From NCBI RefSeq assembly GCF_013488225.1, contig NZ_CP041238.1:4190501-4254500 (forward strand): a DNA stretch of 64,000 nt, given 5' to 3'. Positions within the stretch are counted from its first letter, which is position 1. Each line of letters opens with the position of its first letter. The position numbers and the translations under genes are program-made. Source of the DNA: Sinorhizobium mexicanum (GTDB lineage Bacteria > Pseudomonadota > Alphaproteobacteria > Rhizobiales > Rhizobiaceae). Shown here one piece after another: positions 52,188 to 60,427 of this stretch. The notes below the pieces were generated by a model. That model saw nothing but the letters and a program-made list of their open reading frames with translations. It searched no databases and had not been told where the DNA came from.

Positions 52188-53609
52188 ATGATTGACGAGC
52201 ACCATATCGACGCATTGACGAAGATCCTTGGCGACAAGGGCGTCGTCACGGGTCCGGCAGACATGCAGGCCTATGAGACCGGCGCGCGCTACGACCAGGG
52301 CCGTGCAGCCGTCGTGCTGCGCCCGTCGACAACGGCGGAGGTCTCGGCCGCGGTTGCCTATTGCGTCCGCAACGGCCTCGCGCTGATCCCGCAGTCCGGC
52401 AATACTGGCGTCGTGTCGGGATCGACGCCGGACAATACCGGCAGCGAGACCGTTCTCAGTCTCGATCGGCTAACGAGGCAGTTCGAACTCGACAGCGACA
52501 ACCGCTCGGTGCGCGTCGATGCCGGCTTTCGGCTTTCCGATCTCAACCGGCGGCTGGAAGAACACGACCTGTTCTTCCCGATCGATCTCGGCGCCGATCC
52601 GCGCATCGGTGGCATGATCGCGACCAATACCGGCGGCTCGCGCTTCCTGAAATACGGCGACGTGCGTCGCAACACGCTCGGCCTGAAGGTCGTGCTCGCC
52701 GACGAGGACGGAACCGTTCTCGACCTCGATTGCGACCTGCGCAAGAACAATACCGGCGTCGACTGGAAGCAGATCTTCATCGGGACCACCGGCGCCTTCG
52801 GCATCGTCACCGAATGCGTGCTGAACCTAGAGCGGGTGCCGAAACAGACGGCGACAGCCTTCCTCGTGCCTGCAAGCGGCGCCCATGTGCTGCCGCTGCT
52901 GAAAGCCATGGAAGAGCGGCTGGGCGCCTATCTTTCGGCCTTCGAGGGCATGTCGAGGAACGCGATTGCAGCCACCTTCGCTCATGTGCCGTCGCTGAAG
53001 AATCCCTTCCAGGGCGGTAATGTACCGGACTATGTAATCCTCGCCGAGATCTCCCGCACCTGGCCGCCGCGCGAGGGTGAACAGTCGCTCGACGCCGTTC
53101 TCGAAGGCGTGCTCGCCGAAATCTGGGAATCGGAAGAGGCGCCGCTCGCCGACGCCTTCGTCGGTCCGCCGCACGAGATCTGGACGCTCCGCCACGCGCT
53201 TCCCGAAGGCGTAAAACATCTCGGCAAGCTGATCGCCTTCGATCTTTCCTTCCGCCGAGGTGATATCATGGCCTTCTGCGACCATATGAAGGCCGAGATG
53301 CCGGAGAAATTCCCGGACGTCACCGTTTGCGATTTCGGCCACATCGGCGACGGCGGCGTGCACTTCAATCTTGTCGTGGCAAAGGATAGCCCGCTATTGA
53401 GCGAGGCGAGCTTCGAACAGCGCCTGCGCGAATGGGTCTTCGCGGCCGCCGTCGAGCAATATGGCGGCAGCTTCAGTGCCGAGCATGCGATCGGCCGGCG
53501 GAACCAGGCCTTCTACGATTTCTACACGCCGGAGAAACTGAAAGAGATGGCCGGCCGCCTGAAAACACTTACATCGCCGGGAAAGCTCGGCAGCATGCAT
53601 TTTGGTTAA
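52188..53609 (+). CDS. FAD-binding oxidase, probable D-2-hydroxyglutarate dehydrogenase
   Basis: A 473-residue flavoprotein of the VAO/type-4 FAD family. The FAD-binding part has RPSTTAEVSAAVAYC, then IPQSGNTGVVSGS and the region GGMIATNTGGSRFLKYGDVR; the C-terminal part has CDFGHIGDGGVHFNLVV with His residues that usually bind the metal, and EHAIGRRN near the end. The family includes D-lactate, glycolate and D-2-hydroxyglutarate dehydrogenases. It starts 10 bp after hglS, whose product is D-2-hydroxyglutarate, so oxidation of that to 2-oxoglutarate is the best guess. The ATG at 52188 fixes the start; longer open frame inside hglS is not used. Confidence 0.82.
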   Translation: MIDEHHIDALTKILGDKGVVTGPADMQAYETGARYDQGRAAVVLRPSTTAEVSAAVAYCVRNGLALIPQSGNTGVVSGSTPDNTGSETVLSLDRLTRQFELDSDNRSVRVDAGFRLSDLNRRLEEHDLFFPIDLGADPRIGGMIATNTGGSRFLKYGDVRRNTLGLKVVLADEDGTVLDLDCDLRKNNTGVDWKQIFIGTTGAFGIVTECVLNLERVPKQTATAFLVPASGAHVLPLLKAMEERLGAYLSAFEGMSRNAIAATFAHVPSLKNPFQGGNVPDYVILAEISRTWPPREGEQSLDAVLEGVLAEIWESEEAPLADAFVGPPHEIWTLRHALPEGVKHLGKLIAFDLSFRRGDIMAFCDHMKAEMPEKFPDVTVCDFGHIGDGGVHFNLVVAKDSPLLSEASFEQRLREWVFAAAVEQYGGSFSAEHAIGRRNQAFYDFYTPEKLKEMAGRLKTLTSPGKLGSMHFG

Positions 53610-53696
53610 GCCCGCGGGATGAGGAAAAAAGTGTGAAGCGGTTTTCCGCCCGCATCCGGCGCACCAACAGATGAGACAAAACGGGAGTCAGATCAG

Positions 53697-55229
53697 ATGA
53701 ACATTGCAACGAAGAAAGTCGACGTCGCCAAGGAGGCCGCCGCCCTCCTCGAAAAGATGGGCGTCGCCCGCGAACTCTATGTGGGCGGCGAAATGCCGTC
53801 CTACAGCCCCGTCACCGGCGAACAGATCGCCAGCCTCAAGACCGTCTCTGCCGCCGAGGCCGCTGCCCGGGTCGAGCGGGCCAACGAAGCCTTCCGTGCC
53901 TGGCGGCTCGTGCCGGCGCCAAAGCGAGGCGAGCTCGTCCGCCTGCTCGGCGAGGAGCTGCGCGCCTTCAAGGCCGATCTCGGCCGTCTGGTCTCGCTCG
54001 AAGCCGGCAAGATCCCGTCGGAAGGTCTCGGCGAAGTGCAGGAGATGATCGACATCTGCGATTTTGCCGTCGGTCTCTCCCGCCAGCTCTATGGTCTCAC
54101 GATCGCTACCGAGCGCCCGGGCCACCGCATGATGGAAACCTGGCATCCGCTCGGCGTCGTCGGCATCATCTCCGCCTTCAACTTCCCGGTCGCCGTCTGG
54201 TCCTGGAACGCAGCGCTGGCGCTCGTCTGCGGCAACGCCGTCGTCTGGAAGCCGTCGGAAAAGACGCCGCTCACCGCGCTTGCATCGCAGGCAATCCTTG
54301 AACGCGCCCTCGCCCGCTTCGGCGACGCGCCCGAAGGCCTGTCGCAGGTGCTGATCGGCGACCGCGCAATCGGCGAAGTGCTCGTCGATCATCCGAAGGT
54401 GCCGCTCGTTTCGGCGACCGGCTCGACCCGCATGGGCCGCGAAGTCGGCCCGCGTCTTGCGAAGCGCTTTGCCCGCGCCATCCTCGAACTCGGCGGCAAC
54501 AATGCCGGCATCGTCTGCCCGTCGGCCGATCTCGACATGGCGCTCCGCGCCATCGCCTTCGGCGCCATGGGCACCGCCGGGCAGCGTTGCACGACGCTGC
54601 GCCGCCTCTTCGTCCATGAAAGCGTCTATGACCAGCTCGTTCCGCGCCTGAAGAAGGCTTACACCTCGGTCTCCGTCGGCAATCCACTGGAATCGACCGC
54701 GCTGGTCGGCCCGCTCGTCGACAAGGCCGCTTTCGACAACATGCAGAAGGCGATCACTGAAGCCAAGTCGCATGGCGGCGCCGTCACCGGCGGCGAACGC
54801 GTCGAACTCGGCCATGAGAACGGCTACTACGTGAAGCCGGCACTCGTCGAAATGCCGAAGCAGGCCGGCCCGGTTCTCGAAGAGACCTTCGCGCCGATCC
54901 TCTATGTCATGAAGTACAGCGATTTCGACGCCGCGCTCGTTGATCACAACGCAGTTGCAGCAGGCCTTTCGTCGTCGATCTTCACCCGCGACATGCAGGA
55001 ATCCGAACGCTTCCTCGCAGCCGACGGTTCGGACTGCGGCATCGCCAACGTCAACATCGGCACTTCTGGTGCGGAAATCGGCGGTGCGTTCGGCGGCGAG
55101 AAGGAAACCGGCGGCGGCCGTGAATCGGGCTCCGACGCCTGGAAGGCCTATATGCGCCGTGCCACCAACACGGTGAACTATTCGAAGGCCCTGCCGCTGG
55201 CGCAGGGCGTCTCGTTCGATATCGAATGA
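53697..55229 (+). CDS. amaB: 2-aminoadipate-6-semialdehyde dehydrogenase (ALDH7 type)
   Basis: An NAD-dependent aldehyde dehydrogenase of the antiquitin/ALDH7 group, 510 residues. The nucleotide region (AFNFPVAVWSWNAALALVCG, then KPSEKTPLT), general base Glu264 (AILELGGNNA) and catalytic Cys298 (MGTAGQRCTT) are present; GQRCTT and the C-terminal GGEKETGGGRESGSDAWK are ALDH7 hallmarks. It should oxidise 2-aminoadipate semialdehyde (from piperideine-6-carboxylate) to 2-aminoadipate. It lies 87 bp after the FAD oxidase gene and 41 bp before aatB. The alternative name is pcd. Confidence 0.88.
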   Translation: MNIATKKVDVAKEAAALLEKMGVARELYVGGEMPSYSPVTGEQIASLKTVSAAEAAARVERANEAFRAWRLVPAPKRGELVRLLGEELRAFKADLGRLVSLEAGKIPSEGLGEVQEMIDICDFAVGLSRQLYGLTIATERPGHRMMETWHPLGVVGIISAFNFPVAVWSWNAALALVCGNAVVWKPSEKTPLTALASQAILERALARFGDAPEGLSQVLIGDRAIGEVLVDHPKVPLVSATGSTRMGREVGPRLAKRFARAILELGGNNAGIVCPSADLDMALRAIAFGAMGTAGQRCTTLRRLFVHESVYDQLVPRLKKAYTSVSVGNPLESTALVGPLVDKAAFDNMQKAITEAKSHGGAVTGGERVELGHENGYYVKPALVEMPKQAGPVLEETFAPILYVMKYSDFDAALVDHNAVAAGLSSSIFTRDMQESERFLAADGSDCGIANVNIGTSGAEIGGAFGGEKETGGGRESGSDAWKAYMRRATNTVNYSKALPLAQGVSFDIE

Positions 55230-55270
55230 TTGGCGACATCGAATAATTGGGCATCGAACAGGGATCGGCC

Positions 55271-56503
55271 ATGACCATCAATGCAACGGTGAAGGAGGCG
55301 GGCTTTCTGCCCGCCTCGCGGATCGCCTCGATCGGCGTTTCCGAAATCCTGAAGATCGGCGCCCGCGCCAACGCCATGAAGCGCGAAGGCAAGCCGGTAA
55401 TCATCCTCGGTGCCGGCGAGCCGGACTTCGACACGCCGGACCACGTCAAGCAGGCGGCTTGGGACGCGATCCAGCGCGGCGAGACGAAATATACGGCACT
55501 CGACGGCACGCCGGAATTGAAGAAGGCGATCCGCGAAAAGTTCCAGCGCGAGAACGGCCTCGCCTACGAGACGGACGAGATAACGGTTGCGACCGGCGCC
55601 AAGCAGATCCTCTTCAACGCCATGATGGCGTCGGTCAATCCCGGCGACGAGGTGATCATCCCGACGCCCTACTGGACCTCCTATTCCGACATTGTCCAGA
55701 TCTGCGAAGGCAAGCCGGTGCTGATCGCCTGCGATGCATCGTCCGGCTTTCGCCTGACCGCGGACAAGCTCGAAGCGGCGATCACGCCGAAGACGCGTTG
55801 GGTGCTCTTGAACTCGCCCTCGAATCCGTCCGGGGCCGCCTACAGCGCCGCCGATTACCGGCCGCTGCTCGAGGTGCTTCTCAAGCATCCGCATGTCTGG
55901 CTGCTGGTCGACGACATGTACGAGCACATCGTCTATGACGGCTTCCGCTTCGTCACCCCCGCCCAGCTCGAGCCCCACCTCAAGGAGCGCACGCTGACCG
56001 TCAACGGCGTGTCGAAGGCCTATGCCATGACCGGCTGGCGGATCGGCTATGCCGGCGGGCCGCGCGACCTTATCAAGGCGATGGCCGTCGTGCAGAGCCA
56101 GGCGACCTCCTGCCCCTCATCGGTCAGCCAGGCGGCCTCCGTCGCAGCGCTGACCGGTCCGCAGGAGTTCCTCAAAGAACGCACCGCGAGCTTTCAACGC
56201 CGCCGCGATCTCGTCGTCGGCGGGCTGAACGCCATCAAAGGTCTCGATTGCCGCGTTCCGGAAGGCGCTTTCTACACCTTCTCCGGCTGCGCCGGCATGC
56301 TCGGTAAGGTGACGCCATCGGGCAAGACGATCGAAACCGATACGGACTTCTGTGCCTATCTGCTCGACGACGCCCATGTCGCCGTCGTTCCGGGCTCCGC
56401 CTTCGGCCTTTCGCCCTTCTTCCGCATTTCCTATGCGACCTCGGAAGCGGAGCTCAAGGAAGCACTCACCCGCATCGCCGCGGCCTGCGCGCGGCTGTCT
56501 TGA
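55271..56503 (+). CDS. aatB: aspartate aminotransferase family protein AatB
   Basis: A class I/II pyridoxal-phosphate aminotransferase of 410 residues, the length I recall for S. meliloti AatB. The PLP-contact residues are visible: Tyr74 in ETKYTALDG, Asn185 in NSPSNPSG, Asp214-Asp215 in LLVDDMYEH, and the Schiff-base lysine Lys249 in NGVSKAYAMTG. S. meliloti AatB has been described as an aspartate aminotransferase. Its place directly after amaB and the HglS gene suggests that it may also act on 2-aminoadipate to give 2-oxoadipate. The ATG at 55271 has AGGGATC upstream; the 8 codons before it are not conserved. Confidence 0.87.
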   Translation: MTINATVKEAGFLPASRIASIGVSEILKIGARANAMKREGKPVIILGAGEPDFDTPDHVKQAAWDAIQRGETKYTALDGTPELKKAIREKFQRENGLAYETDEITVATGAKQILFNAMMASVNPGDEVIIPTPYWTSYSDIVQICEGKPVLIACDASSGFRLTADKLEAAITPKTRWVLLNSPSNPSGAAYSAADYRPLLEVLLKHPHVWLLVDDMYEHIVYDGFRFVTPAQLEPHLKERTLTVNGVSKAYAMTGWRIGYAGGPRDLIKAMAVVQSQATSCPSSVSQAASVAALTGPQEFLKERTASFQRRRDLVVGGLNAIKGLDCRVPEGAFYTFSGCAGMLGKVTPSGKTIETDTDFCAYLLDDAHVAVVPGSAFGLSPFFRISYATSEAELKEALTRIAAACARLS

Positions 56504-56535
56504 GAGGCTCCTGGCCTCTGCTTCTCGTCTCAAAT

Positions 56536-56647
56536 GCCCCTCACCCTGGCCCTCTACCCGCCGGGCGGGGAGAGGGGACTTCGGCGGCGCGGCATACCCC
56601 TTCTCCCCGCCCGCGGGGAGAAGGTCGCGGCAGCGGGATGAGGGGCA
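56536..56647. repeat. RIME-like palindromic repeat, family B copy 3
   Basis: Two tandem dyads: CCCTCTACCCG-CCGGGCGGGGAGAGGG and CTTCTCCCCGC-CCGCGGGGAGAAGG, flanked by GCCCCTC and GAGGGGC. It separates the convergent aatB and XRE-cupin genes and may act as their shared transcript end. Confidence 0.8.
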
Positions 56648-56668
56648 TCTCCGCCTCCGCCACCCTCC

Positions 56669-57217
56669 TCAAAACGTCGGCGGTGTACAAGCGCTGATCA
56701 CTTCGCACGGCACAGGCCCGACACAGCGAAAGCGATGTGGCCGGCGGCTTTCGAAATAATAGGCGTCGCCGGGCCCGAGGATGCGCCGCTCGTCATCGAC
56801 GGTGACCTCCAGCCGCCCGGAAAGCACGATCCCGCCCTCCTCCCCCTCATGCACCAGCGGCACCTTGCCGGTGTCGGCGCCGGGCTGATAGCACTCCTTC
56901 AGGATCTGCAGGCTGCGGCCGAACAGATTGTCGCCGATCTGGCGATAGGAGATCGGGCCTTTGCCGATCTCCACCAGCTCCTCCGCCGCATAGAAAGCCT
57001 TGCGCGGCTTTTCCGGTTCGAAGGAGAAGAACTCCGCAAGCCCGATCGGAATGCCGTCGAGAATGCGCTTCAGGGCGCCGACCGACGGGTTCGAGGCATT
57101 CGATTCGATCAGCGAGATGGTGGAGTTCGTGACGCCCGCTCTCTTGGCAAGTTCACGCTGGGACAGATTGTGCATCAGCCGCACATGGCGGAGCCGGTTG
57201 CCGATATCGACGCTCAT
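56669..57217 (-). CDS. XRE-cupin transcriptional regulator (PuuR-like)
   Basis: A 182-residue regulator with an N-terminal XRE helix-turn-helix (RLRHVRLMHNLSQRELAKRA, then GVTNSTISLIESNASNPSVG) and a C-terminal cupin sensor domain (VPLVHEGEEGGIVLSGRLEV, then GDAYYFESRRPHRFRC). PuuR-type repressors of this layout control putrescine or related amine catabolism and respond to the amine. It is divergent from an omega-aminotransferase gene with 145 bp between the starts. A 21-bp AT-rich dyad in that gap is a likely operator. Confidence 0.9.
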   Translation of the reverse strand: MSVDIGNRLRHVRLMHNLSQRELAKRAGVTNSTISLIESNASNPSVGALKRILDGIPIGLAEFFSFEPEKPRKAFYAAEELVEIGKGPISYRQIGDNLFGRSLQILKECYQPGADTGKVPLVHEGEEGGIVLSGRLEVTVDDERRILGPGDAYYFESRRPHRFRCVGPVPCEVISACTPPTF

Positions 57218-57263
57218 CGCAGGTTCCGTGTTGACGTTGTTCGGGATATCGAAACTCTACTAA

Positions 57264-57284
57264 ATTGCATCTATAAAATACAAT
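57264..57284. promoter_or_regulatory. 21-bp AT-rich dyad, likely operator of the XRE-cupin regulator
   Basis: The element starts ATTGCAT and ends ATACAAT; seven of ten positions per half match on the opposite strand (ATTGnATnT). It sits in the divergent promoter region, 47 bp from the regulator start and 79 bp from the aminotransferase start, and stands out as AT-rich in GC-rich DNA. Confidence 0.5.
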
Positions 57285-57362
57285 GGCTTAACTGAATGAA
57301 GAAAAGGACTTGTTCGGCAAATGAAATCATGGCGTCAATCGCCAAACCGACAGGAGGATGCC

Positions 57363-58700
57363 ATGGACGCCCACAACAAGCCCAACGCCCCGGTACTCGA
57401 CAGCTACTGGATGCCCTTCACCGCCAACCGCCAGTTCAAGGCAGCACCCCGCCTGCTCGCGAGCGCCGAGGGCATGCACTACACCAGCGTCGATGGCCGG
57501 ACGATCCTCGACGGCACCGCCGGCCTCTGGTGCGTCAATGCCGGCCATGGCCGCCGGCAGATCGCCGCCGCGGTCGAGCGGCAGCTTTCGGTGATGGATT
57601 TCGCCCCCTCCTTCCAGATGGGCCACCCGATCGCCTTCGATTTCGCCGAACGGCTCGCTGAAATTGCGCCCGGCCCGGCCGGCGCCAAGCTCGACCGGGT
57701 GTTCTTCACCGGCTCCGGCTCGGAATCGGTCGACACGGCACTGAAGATCGCGCTCGCCTACCAGCGCTCGATCGGCCAGGGCACGCGCACACGGCTCATC
57801 GGCCGCGAACGCGGCTATCATGGCGTCGGCTTCGGCGGCATCTCCGTCGGCGGTATCGTCAACAACCGCCGCGTCTTCCCGCAGCTTCCCGGCTCCGACC
57901 ATCTGCGCCACACCCATGACCCGGCAAAGAACGCCTTCGTCAAGGGACAGCCCGAACATGGCGCCGAACTCGCCGACGATCTCGAAAGGCTGGTGGCGCT
58001 GCATGGCGCCGAGACGATCGCCGCCTGCATCGTTGAACCGGTCGCCGGATCGACCGGGGTGCTGATCCCGCCGAAGGGCTATCTCGAGCGGCTGCGCGCG
58101 ATCTGCGACAAGCACGGCATTCTCCTGATCTTCGACGAAGTGATTACCGGCTTCGGTCGCCTCGGCGCCGCCTTCGCAACCGACTATTTCGGCGTGACAC
58201 CCGATCTCGTCACCACCGCCAAGGGCCTCACCAATGGCGCCATTCCGATGGGCGCGGTGTTTGCGAACCGCAAGGTGCACGACGCGCTGATGCACGCACC
58301 GGAAGGCCAGATCGAGCTCTTCCACGGCTACACCTATTCCGGCCATCCGGCCGCCTGCGCCGCCGGCATCGCAACACTCGACATCTATCGCGACGAGGGC
58401 CTGATGACGCGGGCCGCCGAGTTGCAGGAAGCCTGGCACGAAGCGATGCATTCGCTGAAGGGCCTGCCGCACGTCATCGACATCCGCACCATCGGCCTTA
58501 TCGCCGGCATCGAACTCAAATCACGCGACGGCGCGCCTGGCGCCCGGGCCTACGATGTCTTCGTCGATTGCTTCGAAAGGGGCCTGCTTATCCGCGTCAC
58601 CGGCGACATCATCGCCTTCTCGCCGCCGCTGATCGCCGAAAGGAAGCATTTTGGCGAGATCGTCTCGATGCTCGCGGACGCGCTGAAGCGGGTGAAGTAA
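57363..58700 (+). CDS. class III omega-amino acid aminotransferase (beta-alanine/amine:pyruvate type)
   Basis: A PLP aminotransferase of 445 residues. It starts with DSYWMPFTANRQFKAAPRLL, the hallmark of beta-alanine--pyruvate transaminases, and has the PLP phosphate loop FTGSGSESVD, the Asp of IFDEVITGFGRLG and the Schiff-base lysine Lys287 in TTAKGLTNGAIP. It should move the terminal amino group of a beta- or omega-amino acid, or a polyamine, to pyruvate. The ATG at 57363 follows AGGAGG; the codons upstream are not conserved. Divergent XRE-cupin regulation fits amine catabolism. Confidence 0.9.
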   Translation: MDAHNKPNAPVLDSYWMPFTANRQFKAAPRLLASAEGMHYTSVDGRTILDGTAGLWCVNAGHGRRQIAAAVERQLSVMDFAPSFQMGHPIAFDFAERLAEIAPGPAGAKLDRVFFTGSGSESVDTALKIALAYQRSIGQGTRTRLIGRERGYHGVGFGGISVGGIVNNRRVFPQLPGSDHLRHTHDPAKNAFVKGQPEHGAELADDLERLVALHGAETIAACIVEPVAGSTGVLIPPKGYLERLRAICDKHGILLIFDEVITGFGRLGAAFATDYFGVTPDLVTTAKGLTNGAIPMGAVFANRKVHDALMHAPEGQIELFHGYTYSGHPAACAAGIATLDIYRDEGLMTRAAELQEAWHEAMHSLKGLPHVIDIRTIGLIAGIELKSRDGAPGARAYDVFVDCFERGLLIRVTGDIIAFSPPLIAERKHFGEIVSMLADALKRVK

Positions 58701-58748
58701 CGAACTCGACACTCACCGGGCGTCGATTCGGAGAAGACTTCTCGCCAT

Positions 58749-58770
58749 CCCCTCCCAACGGTGGGAGGGG
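58749..58770. terminator. hairpin between convergent aminotransferase and glycerate kinase genes
   Basis: CCCCTCCCA pairs with TGGGAGGGG around a four-base loop. It lies 49 bp after the aminotransferase stop and 50 bp after the glycerate kinase stop on the other strand, so it can serve both. No U-run on either side. Confidence 0.55.
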
Positions 58771-58819
58771 CCTCACGCGCCGCCCCAATTGTGGCGCCCA
58801 TCCCCTTTGTTGAAGCGGC

Positions 58820-60091
58820 TCAGCGTATCAGCATTGCCCGGAAATCGTTGACGTTCGTCCCGGTCGGGCCGGGCACGAAAAGGTCCCCGCTCGCCGCAAA
58901 GGCCGACCAGGCATCGTGGCGGGCAAGGTGTGCGCGAGGATCGACGCCCGCCGCCCGCATGCGAGCGACACTCGCCCCGTCGGCAAAGGCGCCGGCATTG
59001 TCCTCGGAACCATCGATGCCGTCCGTGTCGGCGGCAAGCGCATCGATGTCGGTAACGCCATCGATGTCGAGCGCCAGCGACAACAGGAACTCGCTGTTGC
59101 GCCCGCCCTTGCCGTAGCTGTTGCCGGAAATTGTCACCGTCGTCTCGCCGCCGGAGAGCAGAACGACAGGCTTTGCGAAGGGTCGATTCCGCAATGCTAC
59201 TTCGCGCGCGAGCGCCGCATGCATGCGGCCGATGTCACGCGCTTCGCCCTCGATTGCGTCCGAGAGGATTGCGGCTTCGACGCCGAGCTCCCGCGCGTGC
59301 GCCGCTGCCGCCTCCAGCGAGACGCTCGCCGAGGCGATCACATGCACTTCGTTGTCGGCAAAGGCGGGGTCGTCGGGGCCGAGGGCACGCGCGGCATCCG
59401 ACGCGAGATGCCCCATCACCCGCTCGGGCAGGGCCATGGCGTAACGCGCGACGATCTCGCGCGCCTCTTCGAGGCTCGACCGATCCGGCACCGTCGGGCC
59501 GGAGGCGACGAAGGCGGGATTGTCGCCCGGCACATCGGAGACGACGAGGCTGACGACGCGGGCGGGCGACGCTGCAAGCGCAAGCCGGCCGCCCTTGATG
59601 CGCGACACGTGTTTTCTGACGACGTTCATCGCCGAGATCGGCGCTCCGGAGGCGAGCAGCGCCCGGTTGACCGCGATCTCGTCTTCGAGCGTCAGCCCGC
59701 TTGGTGGAGCCGGCAGGAGCGCCGAGCCGCCGCCGGAAACCAGCGCCACGACGAGATCGTCGGCCGTCAGTCCCCCGACGAGTTCGAGAAGCGCGGATGA
59801 CGCGGAAAGCCCGGCCTCGTCCGGCACCGGATGCGCCGATTGCAGCACCTTGATGCGCTCGCATTTTTCGACCGGTCCATGGCGGGCGACGACGGCGCCC
59901 GTGAGCGGCGCGTCCCAGAGGCGCTCGAAGGCGGCCGCCATCTGGCTTGCCGCCTTGCCGGCGCCGATGACGATCGTGCGCCCCTTCGGCCTCTCAGGCA
60001 GATGGGCGCGGATGGCGGCGTAAGGATCGGCCGCCACCACGGCAGCCTCGAAGAGGGAGGTCAGGAAGAAGCGCGGCTCGATCGATGTCAT
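58820..60091 (-). CDS. glycerate 2-kinase (TtuD/MOFRL family)
   Basis: A 423-residue protein of the GckA/TtuD/MOFRL family. The N-terminal half has IVIGAGKAASQMAAAFERLW, then ALVSGGGSALLPAP; the C-terminal MOFRL domain has VLLSGGETTVTISGNSYGKGG, then GGRNSEFLLSLAL and DTDGIDGSEDNAGAF. The family phosphorylates D-glycerate to 2-phosphoglycerate; older annotations call it hydroxypyruvate reductase. I chose the ATG at 60089-60091 (MTSIEPRFFL). It ends an operon after the Dabb gene and the GMC dehydrogenase gene. The four-base spacing after Dabb suggests coupling. Confidence 0.88.
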   Translation of the reverse strand: MTSIEPRFFLTSLFEAAVVAADPYAAIRAHLPERPKGRTIVIGAGKAASQMAAAFERLWDAPLTGAVVARHGPVEKCERIKVLQSAHPVPDEAGLSASSALLELVGGLTADDLVVALVSGGGSALLPAPPSGLTLEDEIAVNRALLASGAPISAMNVVRKHVSRIKGGRLALAASPARVVSLVVSDVPGDNPAFVASGPTVPDRSSLEEAREIVARYAMALPERVMGHLASDAARALGPDDPAFADNEVHVIASASVSLEAAAAHARELGVEAAILSDAIEGEARDIGRMHAALAREVALRNRPFAKPVVLLSGGETTVTISGNSYGKGGRNSEFLLSLALDIDGVTDIDALAADTDGIDGSEDNAGAFADGASVARMRAAGVDPRAHLARHDAWSAFAASGDLFVPGPTGTNVNDFRAMLIR

Positions 60092-60095
60092 GGAA

Positions 60096-60413
60096 TCAGT
60101 CCGGTATTTCGAGGTCGTAGACCAGGACACCTTGTACGCCGCCTTCCGCCGCCGCAACCAATTTCGCGCCAGTCCTGCGGTGATCTGCGTCTTCGAGATA
60201 GGCGTCGCGCGCAGCGGCATCGGCGAAATCGACCATGAAGCCTTCGCCGTATCCTTTGTCCATGCCGGTTTCCGGGCTGACATTCACACCGACGTGCGCC
60301 GCCAGAAAGCCCGGCAGGCGGTCTCTCAGTGCAGCGATCTCGGCGAAGATCGCCTCCTTCTCGGCATTCGCCACGTCTGGACGGAAGCGGATGAAAACGC
60401 AGTGTCGAATCAT
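60096..60413 (-). CDS. Dabb (stress-responsive A/B barrel) domain protein
   Basis: A 105-residue protein that fits the dimeric alpha/beta-barrel fold: HCVFIRFRPDVANAEKEAIF, then LPGFLAAHVGVNVSPE, and YGEGFMVDFADAAARDAYLED. The conserved His in the first strand is present. The family has diverse or unknown roles in stress and small-molecule turnover. It lies between the GMC dehydrogenase gene (14 bp upstream) and the glycerate kinase gene (4 bp downstream), so it belongs to that operon. Confidence 0.85.
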   Translation of the reverse strand: MIRHCVFIRFRPDVANAEKEAIFAEIAALRDRLPGFLAAHVGVNVSPETGMDKGYGEGFMVDFADAAARDAYLEDADHRRTGAKLVAAAEGGVQGVLVYDLEIPD

Positions 60414-60427
60414 CTGGCGTCCCGCGT

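Noticed and set aside
60092..60283. N-terminal extension of the glycerate kinase
   Set aside because: It would overlap the Dabb gene in another frame; the family starts near MTSIEPRFFL.
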